64,000 nucleotides of DNA from Fasciolopsis buskii (taxonomy: Eukaryota > Platyhelminthes > Trematoda > Plagiorchiida > Fasciolidae): contig LUCM01004079.1 in NCBI GenBank assembly GCA_008360955.1, forward strand, positions 156,624-220,623, written 5' to 3'. Of this stretch, positions 52,901-63,548 are shown piece by piece; within the stretch, counting starts at the first letter, position 1; each line of letters starts with the position of its first letter. A program made the position numbers and the translations under genes. A model generated the notes under the pieces. That model did not search any database, was not told where the DNA came from, and saw nothing but the letters and a program-made list of their open reading frames with translations.

Positions 52901-55900
52901 GCTTGGCGCTAGCAGCCCGTGGCCTTGCCAATCAGTGACAGATAGGTGCAACTTCATAAGGTGAAGTTCAACAAACCTCTGAGAGCCTGCCCAGTAGCGT
53001 AATGGGTAGGGCGTTCGAATCAAAATTGATCGTCCCAAGTTCGTGGCCCAGTTCGGGTACTATGGATATGCACTGCTGATCATTCCTAACAAGGATGAAA
53101 TAACCGTGCGCAGTTTCCGTGGTTCCTGAGTGTTCAGTTGAGAGTTGATATCACATATTGAATAAATCCTTGAGAATATCGGTGGCGTTTGTTGTCAAGC
53201 TAAACCGGTTTTGATATAGCGAACAGAATCAGGCTGCAGTATAGCAAGAAATTATAATTTATCCACTCACAGATGGCAACTAACTCGCTTGACCGACAGA
53301 AGAAATTATTTACTTAGTCATCGTTCCCAGCTTTACACGTTTTCGTAGAATAAATTTAATTAATTGTCAGTTGGAATATTTTGCGTTACCTGGAGGCTGT
53401 GGAATCATGTTCGATCATAAAAAGGGAAATTTTCGTTTAGGAAGCATCTTGACTTGCATCAAGGTGACCTTGTGTCAAGGTCATTTGTGCAAGCTCAGTT
53501 AGTTGTTTGCAATATTATTCGTAACGGTGGAGCAGTAAGCTAGGAACAATAAAATCTGTTTGGCACCACGGTTTACAGAATAATGATCTCACTGAAAACC
53601 TCAGTCAATTCAAATTTTGTCTTCAAGCTCTATAAACATTTTGAACAAAACAAGGCCACAATTTGCATTACATCGAACGAATAAACTGTGTCAAGATTAT
53701 GTCTTCCATGAATGAAATCAATCACCACCAACAGTGATCACTAATTTATCCATGTTCATACTGAAATGTTACGACAGGAGTTCGTTGCCTTTATCGTGCG
53801 CAGTTTATCACTGACGTTTCATGCGGTCCGGCCAGACAGAGCTCAATGGAATTGGAACGACTCATGTCTATGGGTACGGAGTACGAACTGATCATGCGAA
53901 AAACAGGAAATATAATTAACGTGCACACTAGTAGAGAATGCTGAGTGCCTTATAGTGGCAGGACGTAAACTTCGTTCGTAGAGTTCTTATACGCTATGTT
54001 CTGCATAACGGTTTTAAAATGGACATTCCAAAAAGAACGTTTTCATAAAAGTACCGCACTTTGTTCTTTCCTTCAAAACTGCTTACTTTGAAACCAATCA
54101 AATAACAGAACCCTTTATCCTGATAGGGAAACTTTGTTGTTGTAGTGACTCAGATATTTCCTTGTTTCTAAGAAAGCGATCAATTTGAAAGAACGGCATT
54201 TCCGTTGGAAACGCTATTTCGCTGTTCTCGAACTTCGGAGACATTATCCTAAGTGGCGTTTTACCGTCACCTGAAGTTAAATTCGGTGCAAAAGCAAGGG
54301 GGTGTGCTTCACACAGGTTCCGCGGAATGAATGTCAATCCTATTTATGATGTATCTCATGTCTGGACGTGATAGCTGAATGAGCTGTCTAACCAGTGGAC
54401 ACTGATAACGGAAACTCTAAACCTCGCTGGAGTATGGGGTAAAAGTATTCTCATTCTAGATGCCAAATCAAAATGACCGAACGTTTGCTGAAGCATAAAG
54501 TCTAGCCTAATGATTGTCATTGTCTAATACTGGTGGATTTCTGTGAGTATACAAGTCACATTTTGTGACTGGGTCGTATGCTCCCGGGGGAACTTTCTTC
54601 ATCCAACAGTATGCGAAATTTACTACTGATAAGAAAAACCAATACTCTCGGGCCTTGTGTCCCCTTTCGGAAAGTTAGCCTCGCCTGACCGACGAAAATC
54701 CTCCGACAAATCACCTTGTGATTCTTAAACGGACTCATCATCCATTCAATCTCCTAACGATTCAAATGAGATTCTAGTGTGAAACTAAAAAAGGAGCGTA
54801 CCAGTATAGGGATGGTTGGACAGCAGCATAATGAGTGTGTAGACCTGAAGAGCGGAAATAACCGCGAAATCGGTCGTGTGCTTCCGGGCAAAGTTTTTAA
54901 CCCATTCGTATGCGAAGTACACTGCTGAGAAGAAAAAGGTCACATTTTGCTCATCCCAGCGGGCTCGTAATGTATCATGGTGGAGACATCGAAATAATGC
55001 CTAAACTGGTATGTGTGCTGAATTTGTATCCTGGTCCACCTCAATACCAGAAAGCGGACCAAGACTCAGTTCAACAGTTTTTGTCCAATTCTCGCTGAAC
55101 AGACGGATTACGAATTCAAGTGTTTATTTACTTATGCTGAGGGCATGCTAGATTTGTACTATTTTGTCCGTTTCGCTAAACTACCGGCACATTAGTTGTC
55201 ATGGCAAGGAAAGGAAGTAGGCTGTTTACCTGGGGAATCGTTTGTTGAGGTGGGACAATTCGCATCCTAGATTACCCCGACAACGCGGGACAATACTTCG
55301 GACCTTCGGGAGCAATCGTGTTTTCGAGTCCCACAAGCATACAACAAGGTGTTTTTGGACAAACATGAAATCACCCGTTTTGTTTACCAACTGGAACATA
55401 TGTTCTGAATGTAGAGGGCCTTCGGTAGATTACATCAAACAAAATCCGTTCCTATTTTCTACTCGCCAGAGACTCAATTAGCAGTGTTAGCAACGCGGCC
55501 CCTTATGCGATTGTTCCGGACTTGACCTTTCGTGTATGAACAAGTGCCATGGAAGTGCGATTTTCAGCTCAGCCATAAATAACTTGTTTCGTTCGGTCTA
55601 ACACCGTTGGTTTCATTTTCCACGGCCACTGAAGAGCCTACTGGCATTACATATTTACAAGTGAAGACCACTCATTCCTGGCAACGATGACACTCACGGG
55701 CCACCGTACCTGTGTGTGTGTGTATGTGTGTGTGTGTGTGTACGACCTTGGTGTCTTCTGATTTTGTCTGCTTAACATCAATAATACATTTTTGTTTCGG
55801 TCGTGGACCAGTCATTCTTGTAGTGCGACTGGTTTGTATGGATCTGTGTGTCTAACGGCACTCAACGAATGATATGCAAGGCATAAGTGATGTTTCGTTA

Positions 55901-58900
55901 CCATGCTCGCGAAAGAAAATATTTTGAAAATGGAATTCATTTGGGGAATGCGTTCGAGCAAGCACAGACAAAATGAATGAAACAGATTGGAAAAAATGAC
56001 AATTGGTTTGCGGATAACAGTAAAACTGTCTGGTTGTTTACCTGTACTCCAGCCAGTGGTGCTTCGTCAGCGGTTGCGGGATCTTGGACTACTTTTCGCT
56101 GATTCTTTATCCACGACTTAGACTATTCAGCTGTGTCTGTGTATAGCCAGCTAACAGATCATTATAACTTTCGCCACACCAATGGCCACGATATTTCAAC
56201 TGATGTCACCCCATCCCCTACTGAACTACGAATCGTCATACCCTTTGGGTGTTGTTTCCACCAATAACGAAATGCGCTGCTCCACCGAAGGGAATGGCGG
56301 CTAGCAGACGGTTGCCTGGTTAGAACGTTGACTGGTTGTGTGACGAATCAAATCGTTCCCAAATACGTACACCCGAACGAGCCAAACATTACATTGTAAA
56401 CAGTATCTCCAGACCTTGGGTATCAAGACTCATAAACAGCCCTGACATTGACTACCAAAAACAACCGCTTGCCTGATCTCGTGTTTTACATACGATTAAT
56501 GGTATTTTCGTAACTTAACTGATTTATTTGCCAAACAGTTAAAACCAAAATATGGATACAACAAACAGGCTGGTTGTGTGATTAATTCGCTGTGCGTCGG
56601 AAAAGTAGACTGGCAGCATGGAAGCGGCGTAAAATATTCACTTGGTCTGTATCGGCTCGTTTCCTGATTGAGCTTAGCGTGCGATGGGTTGATTCTAGTT
56701 ACGTTTTGATCACTACCAGAATCTTGGTCACATGCAATTTACCAGAAATCTGCTCAGGTGAAAAAACTCAGATCTTATTTCTCTGAATATATTCACTATT
56801 TTCGGGGGTCACTAAAATCGATTTGAATAACGGGGGGACTTGGTATAATGAAAATAAGTTATTCCATCAACCGATCAAGTAGTGTGCGGAGCAGCTGCTA
56901 GCTAGCAGGAACATCATATCACGGTAAAATAGGATGGCCGGTAGTCGTTAAAATTACAGCGATGACCCCATGGTTTTCATCCGTTGAGTGTGACTTCACT
57001 ATCAATTATAATTTCCCAGTCAGGTTGATTTCAACGTAGACCAATCTTTTGCAGAAAAGATGTGAATTCGATGTAAAATTAGTGCTCATTTTTGTAACCC
57101 GAGGATGGCGTTGGTGATTCTAGGCAAAACGTTTCGGGTGGGTCACTTGATCAACGTTTTTAAATCATTCTTCAAAGCAAGCTAATCAGACCCAACAATG
57201 AACTAAATGGGACCAACTGTAATAGACATGAGCACAAAAAAGACCGAGCACAACTTACTGAACGGGACAAACAACAGAGAGGATAACAAACGCATGACCG
57301 AACTACAGTTGTAAGCCTTTAGGTATTTGATTCACAAAGGACCTATTTTCCGTTTATTTTTTATTTCCTTACTTAATCATGCAAAAAAAGCCGTTCACTT
57401 CGGACATTTCAATTAATTAGTTCGATAGCATTAACTATTTTTGCTTTACTTTCTCAGATTTAGTGTGAAGTTCTCCACAACTGAGACGGTCATTTATTAT
57501 CCGTGCATGTTTCAAATCACGAGGTGAATTGGTCAATAAGGTACATGGCAAACACTTAGTTATTTGTGAATTGTTTCGTCACAGGAGAGTTTCAGATCCC
57601 ACTCATGCACTGCTCGATTTTCTAGCCAAAGTGTCGTTCTCAGCTTTTCGGTCCACATCTTCCACGATCAATATTGACAGGAACTTCGCTTCCTCTAATT
57701 TCGCATTCATTTTGACACCTCAGATCCCCTTTTGTTCAGACGACTTCCTGAGTAAGCCAACTTCCCTAGTTGTGTTCCACCTTTCAGTGAAGTTCTTTCG
57801 CTTTCCGTAAGATGATGAGTTTGACTGTTTAATTCGTTATTGATTTTGACTGAAATGGCGTATTTATGTATTGAGAAATTTCGACGATGCAGTACAAAGG
57901 TATAGGTCAAAATAACTTCGCCTAAACACATGCGTCAAGCACTAACACGTACGAAACAACGTTAACGTGATCTCGACAAGCGCACTTACCAGCGTGGCAA
58001 AGTTTCTCGGTCGAATAAATATACATATTGGATCACGTGTGGTCTTCTGGAGTTTTTCCACGCCCTGGATGTCCACGTCCATCAGACATATCCTATTCTG
58101 TTTGAAAGCGGTTTCCAGCTCTGATTTCCTAAGTTGAACACAAAAGCGGAATAGAATGGAAGCAAAAACAAGACACTTTCCGATAGTCACTGGGTTAGAA
58201 ATATTGTATTCTGGCATCGTTTACAAAAACTTATGGTGAAACAAAAAACAGCGCGGTCAGATTTGATCCCCACGCGACAGATTTTCGGGACTAATCACCG
58301 TGGTAGTGGATGGGAAATGCGTTAGCAACCGTCTCAAGTTGAAAACCTAGCAAACTCTTGGACAGCAAATCGATTAGGATAGTCCGGAATCGGTACTAGT
58401 GTTTGGGCTAGCTCACGAACCACGTCGTATGTCAGTTTGTCCAACAAATTCCGCGTTGATAGTGGCATACAACAATATTCCCCGGGAATTAAGATCATCT
58501 AGCACGCACACTTCCATGGGCAGTCTCAAATAGAAGCTGTTTCTCTGTTACTTCAGCTTTAAATAGAATCAAAACGACTGGATAAAACGAGCCCTATGTT
58601 GGAACGCATTGATTCTCCAACAATTCACCAAGTTGCTATCAACAACACATCTGATTGTGCATGTTATTTACAAACTAGGAGTCTCATTGAAAACTCATGA
58701 AAGCGGTACTGTTTGCATCGTATTTTAATTTTTCCATGTCCTAAACCTTTAGATGGAAATAACACAAACGAGACGATTACCCAGTGACCAAAATTCATCA
58801 AATGAAGAAATCGATGACGCTGGGTAGATTCAAACCCACCGTTACCACGTGCACATAATGCAAAAGTCATTTGTTTACTATCTATTCTCAAAAATGAATG

Positions 58901-60655
58901 ATAACTGATACCACTTGTAAAGACTACCGTAAAACATTGTTGGGACATAAAATAATCCATTTTTTGTCCAAAACTATGCAAGTTGTCAATCTAGTGGAAA
59001 AGAGATCTGACTTACTGTGTGCCATAGTAATATCCAGAGAAAGTTGCATATTCAATAAAATGACCACTTTTCACAGCCTTGTCGAATTCCTCCGGTGAAA
59101 TAAAATGATAATCTGCAATAATTCACAATCCAAATATAGTTAGTTTGTCAGAGAGATGCACCGTGAACGTATGAAATCGGCGCCAAACGATATGCTCACC
59201 AACAATTTACAGGTCTCAAAAGCCGATCGGTAATTTTTGCTAGACATGTGTGCAGTTGGATGAAGATCAGAAGTGCAAGCTACTCAGATAAGCTTTAAGA
59301 TTTTTGCCTTATGCCGAACAGATCTATTGGAGTGAACGTTAATCAGAAAAGCCGCAGTACGGCTTGTTCAGTAACCTGTTTTCGAAATACCTTACGCGGT
59401 TTTTCACGCAACTGAACGATCTGCCAACAGTTTCGTTCTTGCTCACGCACAAGATCAAACAGTGCCGCGTATTTTTGGGCTACTTGTCGTTACACAATAA
59501 AACTTGACAACGGCTTTCTAAAGAATCACGTGATCGTGTAGCCAGACTCTATGTAGTGAACGAAGATGAGCTCACATATCTCGTTAGGGTTCATTAAACT
59601 GTCTACAATTAGGGAATTTGTGAAAGTATCTTCTGTCCAACTTTCAGCAAGATTTTCTAACAACTTTCTTCAGGGTATGATTAGCGTCAAATGACATTCG
59701 GTCATATGAAATACAGCCGCTTGTTTAATCAGACGGTGAATTTAACCACTATCAGCACAGTCAAAAAAAGCGCGGTTCTAATATCTAGCGGGGAATTTGC
59801 GCTGGACTCTGAAGAGCATCAAGCAAGAAAAATCGCATCGAATAAGTTGGTCGAATGCTAGGTGAATGGTAAATTGCTACTACGTGACCTGGGGAAGTTA
59901 TTGTTAGATTTTTTTGTCGGAAAGCAAACAGATAGCGGCAATTGTATTCATACCTCGTCCATGGACTTCGTCCGGTCTCCTTGGACGTGTTGTATCTGAA
60001 AAGGTTGGAAATATAAGGTCAGTCTGATCGTTTTGTTCAAAAAAAGCCCCTTGCGGGTTTCTCTGGCTCGAACAAGAACAAAACTCAACACGTAACACGC
60101 ATAACACATACCGATCAAAGTACTGATGGACCGCACAAGCGCATAACTAAACTTGAACTGAATCGACTCTCGAGTAAATCTTGTACCGTGAAATTCAAAT
60201 GCCCGCGCTTCCGGTTCAGCCTCATCCTATAAAAATATGAACGTTGATGATGCGGGCCACATTCGCAGTCGCGTACTGTCTTTCGCAGTGCGGCTGATTT
60301 CATTCTACTAGTCTAATCGACCGAAATACGGACGAGGCACAACGGTCAAAATCTTTGTTCTATGAAATGGTGCTACTGATATGTGCCTTTTCTGTTAAGA
60401 TATTGCATGATCGAAAGATAATCAAAGTTCAAATTCGAAAGCATGCACATGCCTCTGGAAGAATTCTGTCATGACTAATTACTCACGTTTTGAGGTAGAG
60501 TAATACAATTAGTAATAATGCTACTCACGCGAAACACAGTAGTAGAATGTCTGTGGGTATCTGTTGAGCAGAGCATGGATGACTGTGCTCTTTCCGCATC
60601 CGGACGGGCCACAAATGACCACGAGTCTGGTCTTCTTTCCAGAGTCCGTGTTCAT
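46909..60655 (-). CDS. GUK1: Guanylate kinase, six coding exons, complete or nearly so
   Basis: Guanylate kinase transfers phosphate from ATP to GMP (or dGMP) to give GDP, an essential cytosolic step in guanine nucleotide synthesis and salvage. Six minus-strand exons join in phase at GT-AG junctions: 60655-60529, 59995-59954, 59112-59016, 58128-57990, 51786-51702 and 46994-46909. The 191-residue product matches the usual ~190-200. Visible family landmarks are the P-loop GPSGCGKST (residues 16-24), HTTRPRRPDEVHGRDY (43-58) for GMP binding, GHFIEYATFSGYYYGT (73-88) with the GMP-contacting Glu and Tyr, MDVDIQGV (105-112), and the arginine-rich lid RLRSRSTETEDRILQRL (138-154). No catalytic landmark is missing. 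It is a stand-alone kinase, with no SH3 or PDZ sequence seen that would suggest a MAGUK scaffold. The uncertain points are the 5' end and whether exon 6 is terminal. Confidence 0.93.
46995..51701 (-). other. Guanylate kinase intron 5 (4.7 kb)
   Basis: The intron is bounded by GTAATTAT and AATATCAG. I recognise no coding domain and no clear transposon inside it. Open frames of 60-80 codons occur on both strands but none resembles a known family. Confidence 0.85.
51702..51786 (-). CDS. GUK1: Guanylate kinase coding exon 5 (lid)
   Basis: The 85-nt exon lies between the acceptor CCATTCCAG and the donor GTAATTAT. It begins in phase 0 with EKRLRSRSTETEDRILQRLA, continues AVAHQEMQY and leaves one G for the next codon. 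The R-x-R-x-T-E-(T/S) pattern followed by I-x-x-R-L is the ATP-lid region of guanylate kinases. It is separated from its neighbours by introns of 6.2 and 4.7 kb, so the assignment rests on homology and phase agreement; both are clear. Confidence 0.93.
52240..52525 (+). repeat. Degenerate tetranucleotide (TATC/TGTC) tract
   Basis: Pyrimidine-rich low-complexity DNA, densest at 52329-52350 and 52436-52520, is built of CTAT, CTGT and CCAT units. It gives chance open frames rich in Tyr, Leu and Ser. It lies inside guanylate kinase intron 4. Confidence 0.75.
52828..53165 (+). mobile_element. SINE-like family B, near-full copy
   Basis: About 340 bp align along nearly their whole length with the minus strand of 21740-22090. 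Shared blocks include TCCAAAGCCTTCGT, CCTGCAGAGAAGTCATCTA, ATCAGTGACRGATAGGTGCA and ATATGCACTGCT followed by CATTCCTAACAAGGATGAAA. In the middle, GTAGCGTAATGGGTAGGGCG and the following GTTCG-CCC segment resemble tRNA A- and B-boxes. The element is therefore probably polymerase-III derived with a non-tRNA 5' extension. It lies antisense in guanylate kinase intron 4. Confidence 0.7.
54557..54938 (+). repeat. Dispersed repeat family C, two partial blocks
   Basis: Block 54557-54771 matches the 3' part of the copy at 4.7-4.9 kb (CTCGGGCCTTGTGTCCCCTT, CCTGACCGACGAAAATCCTCC). Block 54788-54938 matches its 5' part (AAAGGAGCGTACCAGTATA, TCGGTCGTGTGCTTCCGGG, GTATGCGAAGTACACTGCTG). Both blocks share a central ~65 bp segment, so the arrangement is an overlapping, order-swapped tandem as expected from unequal exchange or two truncated insertions. 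Confidence 0.7.
55711..55741 (+). repeat. TG microsatellite with one interruption
   Basis: A 31-base TG run with a single A interruption, in guanylate kinase intron 4. Confidence 0.95.
57098..57138 (+). repeat. Hammerhead-like or Penelope-type repeat motif
   Basis: The segment reads ACCCGAGGATGGC, a ~17-base variable part, then AAAACGTTTCGGGT. Outer bases ACCCGA and TCGGGT can pair, and CGAGGA plus AAAAC sit where the CUGANGA and GAAAC boxes of a hammerhead would. Two core positions differ and the internal stem is weak. It lies in guanylate kinase intron 4. This could be an old retroelement remnant or chance. Confidence 0.3.
57990..58128 (-). CDS. GUK1: Guanylate kinase coding exon 4 (DVDIQG)
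   Basis: The 139-nt exon starts after the acceptor TTCAACTTAG and ends at CTG before the donor GTAAGTGC, in phase 0. It encodes residues 90-135, including KQNRICLMDVDIQGVEKLQK and the following strand DPICIFIRP. MDVDIQG is the conserved Walker-B-like segment of the family. The next intron is the longest of the gene at 6.2 kb. Confidence 0.94.
58790..58865 (-). repeat. Possible degraded tRNA-type SINE fragment
   Basis: Inside intron 3, the minus strand reads GGTGGGTTTGAATCTACCC, a B-box-like hairpin close to the SINE-A head, followed by a body that does not clearly match. It may be an old copy of family A, or a coincidental B-box. Confidence 0.3.
59016..59112 (-). CDS. GUK1: Guanylate kinase coding exon 3 (GMP-binding lobe)
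   Basis: The 97-nt exon follows the acceptor ATTGCAG and precedes the donor GTAAGTCAG. It encodes YHFISPEEFDKAVKSGHFIE and then YATFSGYYYGT, with split codons at both ends (Asp57, Gln89). The Glu-Tyr of HFIEY and the tyrosines of SGYYYGT correspond to residues that contact the guanine and phosphate of GMP in characterised guanylate kinases. Confidence 0.93.
59954..59995 (-). CDS. GUK1: Guanylate kinase coding exon 2 (42-nt micro-exon)
   Basis: The exon lies between the acceptor TTTTCAG and the donor GTATGA. It completes the His codon split by intron 1 and encodes TTRPRRPDEVHGR, the family's TTRxPR GMP-binding segment, then gives the first base of the next Asp codon. Both junctions agree in phase with neighbouring exons, and the joined peptide VSHTTRPRRP reads exactly as expected for guanylate kinases. 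At 42 nt it is easy for gene predictors to miss, and losing it would delete 14 essential residues without changing frame. Confidence 0.92.
60529..60655 (-). CDS. GUK1: Guanylate kinase coding exon 1 (start and P-loop)
   Basis: This exon encodes residues 1-42, from MNTDSGKKTRLVVICGPSGC to CVS, and holds the complete Walker A P-loop. It ends in phase 1 at C followed by the donor GTGAGTAG (60528-60521). I chose the ATG at 60655 because it gives the short N-terminus typical of the family. The frame stays open upstream to an ATG at 60778, so a 41-residue extension is possible. A pyrimidine-rich stretch ending in AG lies on the minus strand around 60740-60716, suggesting a splice acceptor (cis or trans) for a 5' UTR exon, which favours the downstream ATG. 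Confidence 0.9.
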
Positions 60656-60778
60656 CTCGATATCAATTTGATGGACTCCAAAATGATTCAAGGTAAAATA
60701 AAGATGATGTAATTTAGCTTTGTGAAACAAAAAATGCAAGGATGACGTCATGTGAACACGAATGACTTTTGACTTCAC

Positions 60779-63388
60779 ATTTCCCTGATTGTTTGATTTA
60801 AGCTCATCTTAGCGTTGAAATCCATGACCAAGGTGCCTCAATGTATGTGTACATGAGGTCAGACAGATGAAGCTCAAAGGCATCGATTTAAAACTATGTC
60901 AATCTGAACTGTTCGAATTTCACAGGTCACTTGTTAATGTAAAATTCGAACCCGTAAATCGATCTTCTGAAAGTCATTTTTCTCCTGAATTTCTAATTTA
61001 TATTTTTCCCATGAAAAGTTCAAAAATTATATGTCCAGAATGCCAATTGCTGAACAAGTAAACATGGACAATTTAGATCAATCTATCATCAGAATGAAAG
61101 CAACTAAATGTCCGCGTTTGCACCTATGGATAGTGACGGGTCATTTTGCTCACATGGTTACAAGCCTGTGTGATTCCTAACCGGACAACTAGAAATCGGC
61201 AATTTATGGACAAATCCACGAATGAAAACTTAATTTTTACAAACGAGTTCTATCATCAAACATCCTGAATTCTCGTCCTCGGACGATTGATAAATTTCCA
61301 AGAAACAAAACTGTCAATTTTCACACGAACACTTACTGAATTTCGTCACGTTGATTTTGCACAGCCAACGAGGTTCAAGTCAGCTAGATGATGGAGAATG
61401 CAATTAGTTTCATTGAGTGCAATATTCTCACAATTTTGTCGACAAAATATAAGCGGAACAAAGAATGGGTTTCGATGAAATCATCACTGGCAGTTCAAGA
61501 CCCACGGAAACATTGATCGTAGAAAGTGCTCGTGCTCAGCCGATCACAAGAGAATCCTCATTTTGTTCCAAAATCCTCGTTGGACAAAATTACATGAACA
61601 CTGACCCCTTTTTTATTACTTTCGGTCGACTTTGCGCTCGTACTCTTAATGCACGAATCAGTCGGTATGGGATTTATCGTCATCTTTCACAACAAGCTTA
61701 CTGATTGGTCCATGGTGAGACCAGTAAATCTCCTCATTCTAACCAGGCACATTCTTACGTTGGCGCGCATGTCACTACCTCAATCGTTTTCGTTGCGGGA
61801 ACAAATTTTGCTGCGACGGCAGGACGTACATCGAAATGTTTGTCTCACCGTCATCCAGAGTACATCCGCACCTGACGGAATTTCTCAGACACCATCGCCA
61901 GTAATTTTAATGAACTAAGCTTCCGAATTGTCTGCTTATTTGAACGGCCTTGGAGGGCAGTCAGGTTAAGCCTTCTGCATCCTGAGGTTACAATCAGAAT
62001 TAGATGTCCCCAACTTTCAGTCGGTCCTTGGCACATTGTGGCCAGTATCTGGTGGAAGCGTTTGCTTCTCGCAATTCAATCTGACTAATTAAAACTCGTG
62101 TTCCACTCCAATGTTGTTTTCCCTAAATCACTAAATTTCGAATCAGTTAAGATGGTCACAGAAGGTATACCGCCCCCTGCATGTAAAACCTATTTTCCGT
62201 CAGAAAAGAACAATTTTTTGGCATAAATTTCAGAAGTTGATCAAACGAATATTCTTCTGCTACCCGTACTGTGAAAGAAATCATCTGCTCCTCACCAGTT
62301 AATCGAGAGAAATGCCGCTCTGATGCGTTATTGTTCATGTTGTGTGCTTACGTTTTCCTGACTGATATTGATCACCCGGCTTTCGGTGGGCCATCGTGTG
62401 GCAGAACCGAGGAGATGCAGAAAATTTGGCAGCGACTAAACGCAGCTCAGAACCCAATTCAACGATTTCGAATTTGCCACTGGGGCAAGGTTAAACACTC
62501 CTCAAAATTATCGCTTCTTCATTGTAGGTTTGATTGAAGTTCCAGCCATACACCTTTTCTAAAAGCGGTACTGTTCAGTAGGACTGTTTTGTTAAATATT
62601 AACTCAAAAATTTACATAAGATCAAACCATCCTAAATGGACGCAAAACTTTCATTCACATGCAGTTCTTTGGATGTACGACAATGAACCGCCAAATGTTA
62701 TTATAAAAAGAAAATCTGACTCGGGCCTCGTTAACTCGCTTTTGGAAGCCACGACTCGGAATGGCACCGACAAAAATCCCCATTACCATTTGGATCCTCG
62801 GTCACTGAACCAACGTGTGTACGGGTCACACAAATATTACCCAGGGTAACAACATTTGTTGAACAAATTCATTTCCGGCTGAACACTTTGATTATTACAT
62901 GCGGTTTAATCACATGAATATTTGTAACGATTTGCATCAGCTGTCATTCATGACGGTTGCTTTACTTGAAAAAATACAGGCATGAAACAATCAGAACAAT
63001 ATTTCCTCGTACAGGTGACAAACTCTGTCGCAAACACGTTTATTGCGCTATGTCAACAGTCAATTTACAAGTGAGATTCACATACACTGCCAAACTCTTC
63101 TAGGCCTGCTGAGACTAAACATATTTAGTCATTCAATGCTTTCTAGAGGAAGTTCAAATTCAATCGAAATAGACAATTTTGATTGGGAAATAATAGCCTC
63201 AACCCGGCCGTAATGCTCCTCACACGCGTGAGAAATACAATCACTTTAAGCTAGACAGCGGTTGTTGAACAAAAAGCCGTCTGCACCTTTGAAGTAGTCA
63301 ATTTCCTTGAGAAAAGCGAGGATGTCAAAATGATGTACACACCTCTGCTACTCAGTGCATGTCATTGGTATCCAAGCGCCCCCATTGG
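60779..63388. other. Upstream region of guanylate kinase
   Basis: This should contain the guanylate kinase promoter and any 5' UTR exon, but I see no convincing TATA element or CpG-rich block. Plus-strand frames near 61.5-61.9 and 62.3-62.8 kb lack recognised domains. Confidence 0.5.
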
Positions 63389-63548
63389 CCGACGGTGACC
63401 AGGAGGATAAGGTCGTGGCTTTTGGACGTGAAGATCTCGCGTTCAGACCCTCCCACCGGCAGTCAACATCTTCACTTGGCAGCCCTCTGCAGGCTGCGGC
63501 CCCCTTCCTGATAAAACGTGTGCATTGTTATTTCATCAATAAAGAAAG
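63389..63548 (+). mobile_element. SINE family A, copy 6
   Basis: A plus-strand copy about 2.7 kb upstream of the guanylate kinase start. The A-box region GTGACCAGGAGGATAAGG is present, but the B-box has decayed to GTTCAGACCC. The tail TTATTTCATCAATAAAGAAA is the clearest 3' end in the family and suggests a conserved TCATYAATAAA-like terminus. Confidence 0.85.

Larger units (their letters stand above)
51787..57989 (-). other. Guanylate kinase intron 4 (6.2 kb), repeat-rich
   Basis: The intron is bounded by GTAAGTGC and CCATTCCAG. It contains a TATC/TGTC-type low-complexity tract, a B-family SINE-like element, two blocks of repeat family C, a GT microsatellite and a hammerhead-like motif, each listed separately. 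Between these I see no coding homology. The insertions help explain the intron's size compared with introns 1-3. Confidence 0.85.
58129..60528 (-). other. Guanylate kinase introns 1-3
   Basis: Intron 1 is 59996-60528 (533 bp), intron 2 is 59113-59953 (841 bp) and intron 3 is 58129-59015 (887 bp), each with GT-AG ends. Intron 3 contains a possible degraded tRNA-type SINE fragment near 58790-58865 on the minus strand. Nothing else was recognised. Confidence 0.85.

Noticed and set aside
62618..62847. Plus-strand segment bounded by AG and GT, starting SNHPKWTQNFHSHAV
   Set aside because: No domain recognised; weak acceptor lacking a pyrimidine tract.
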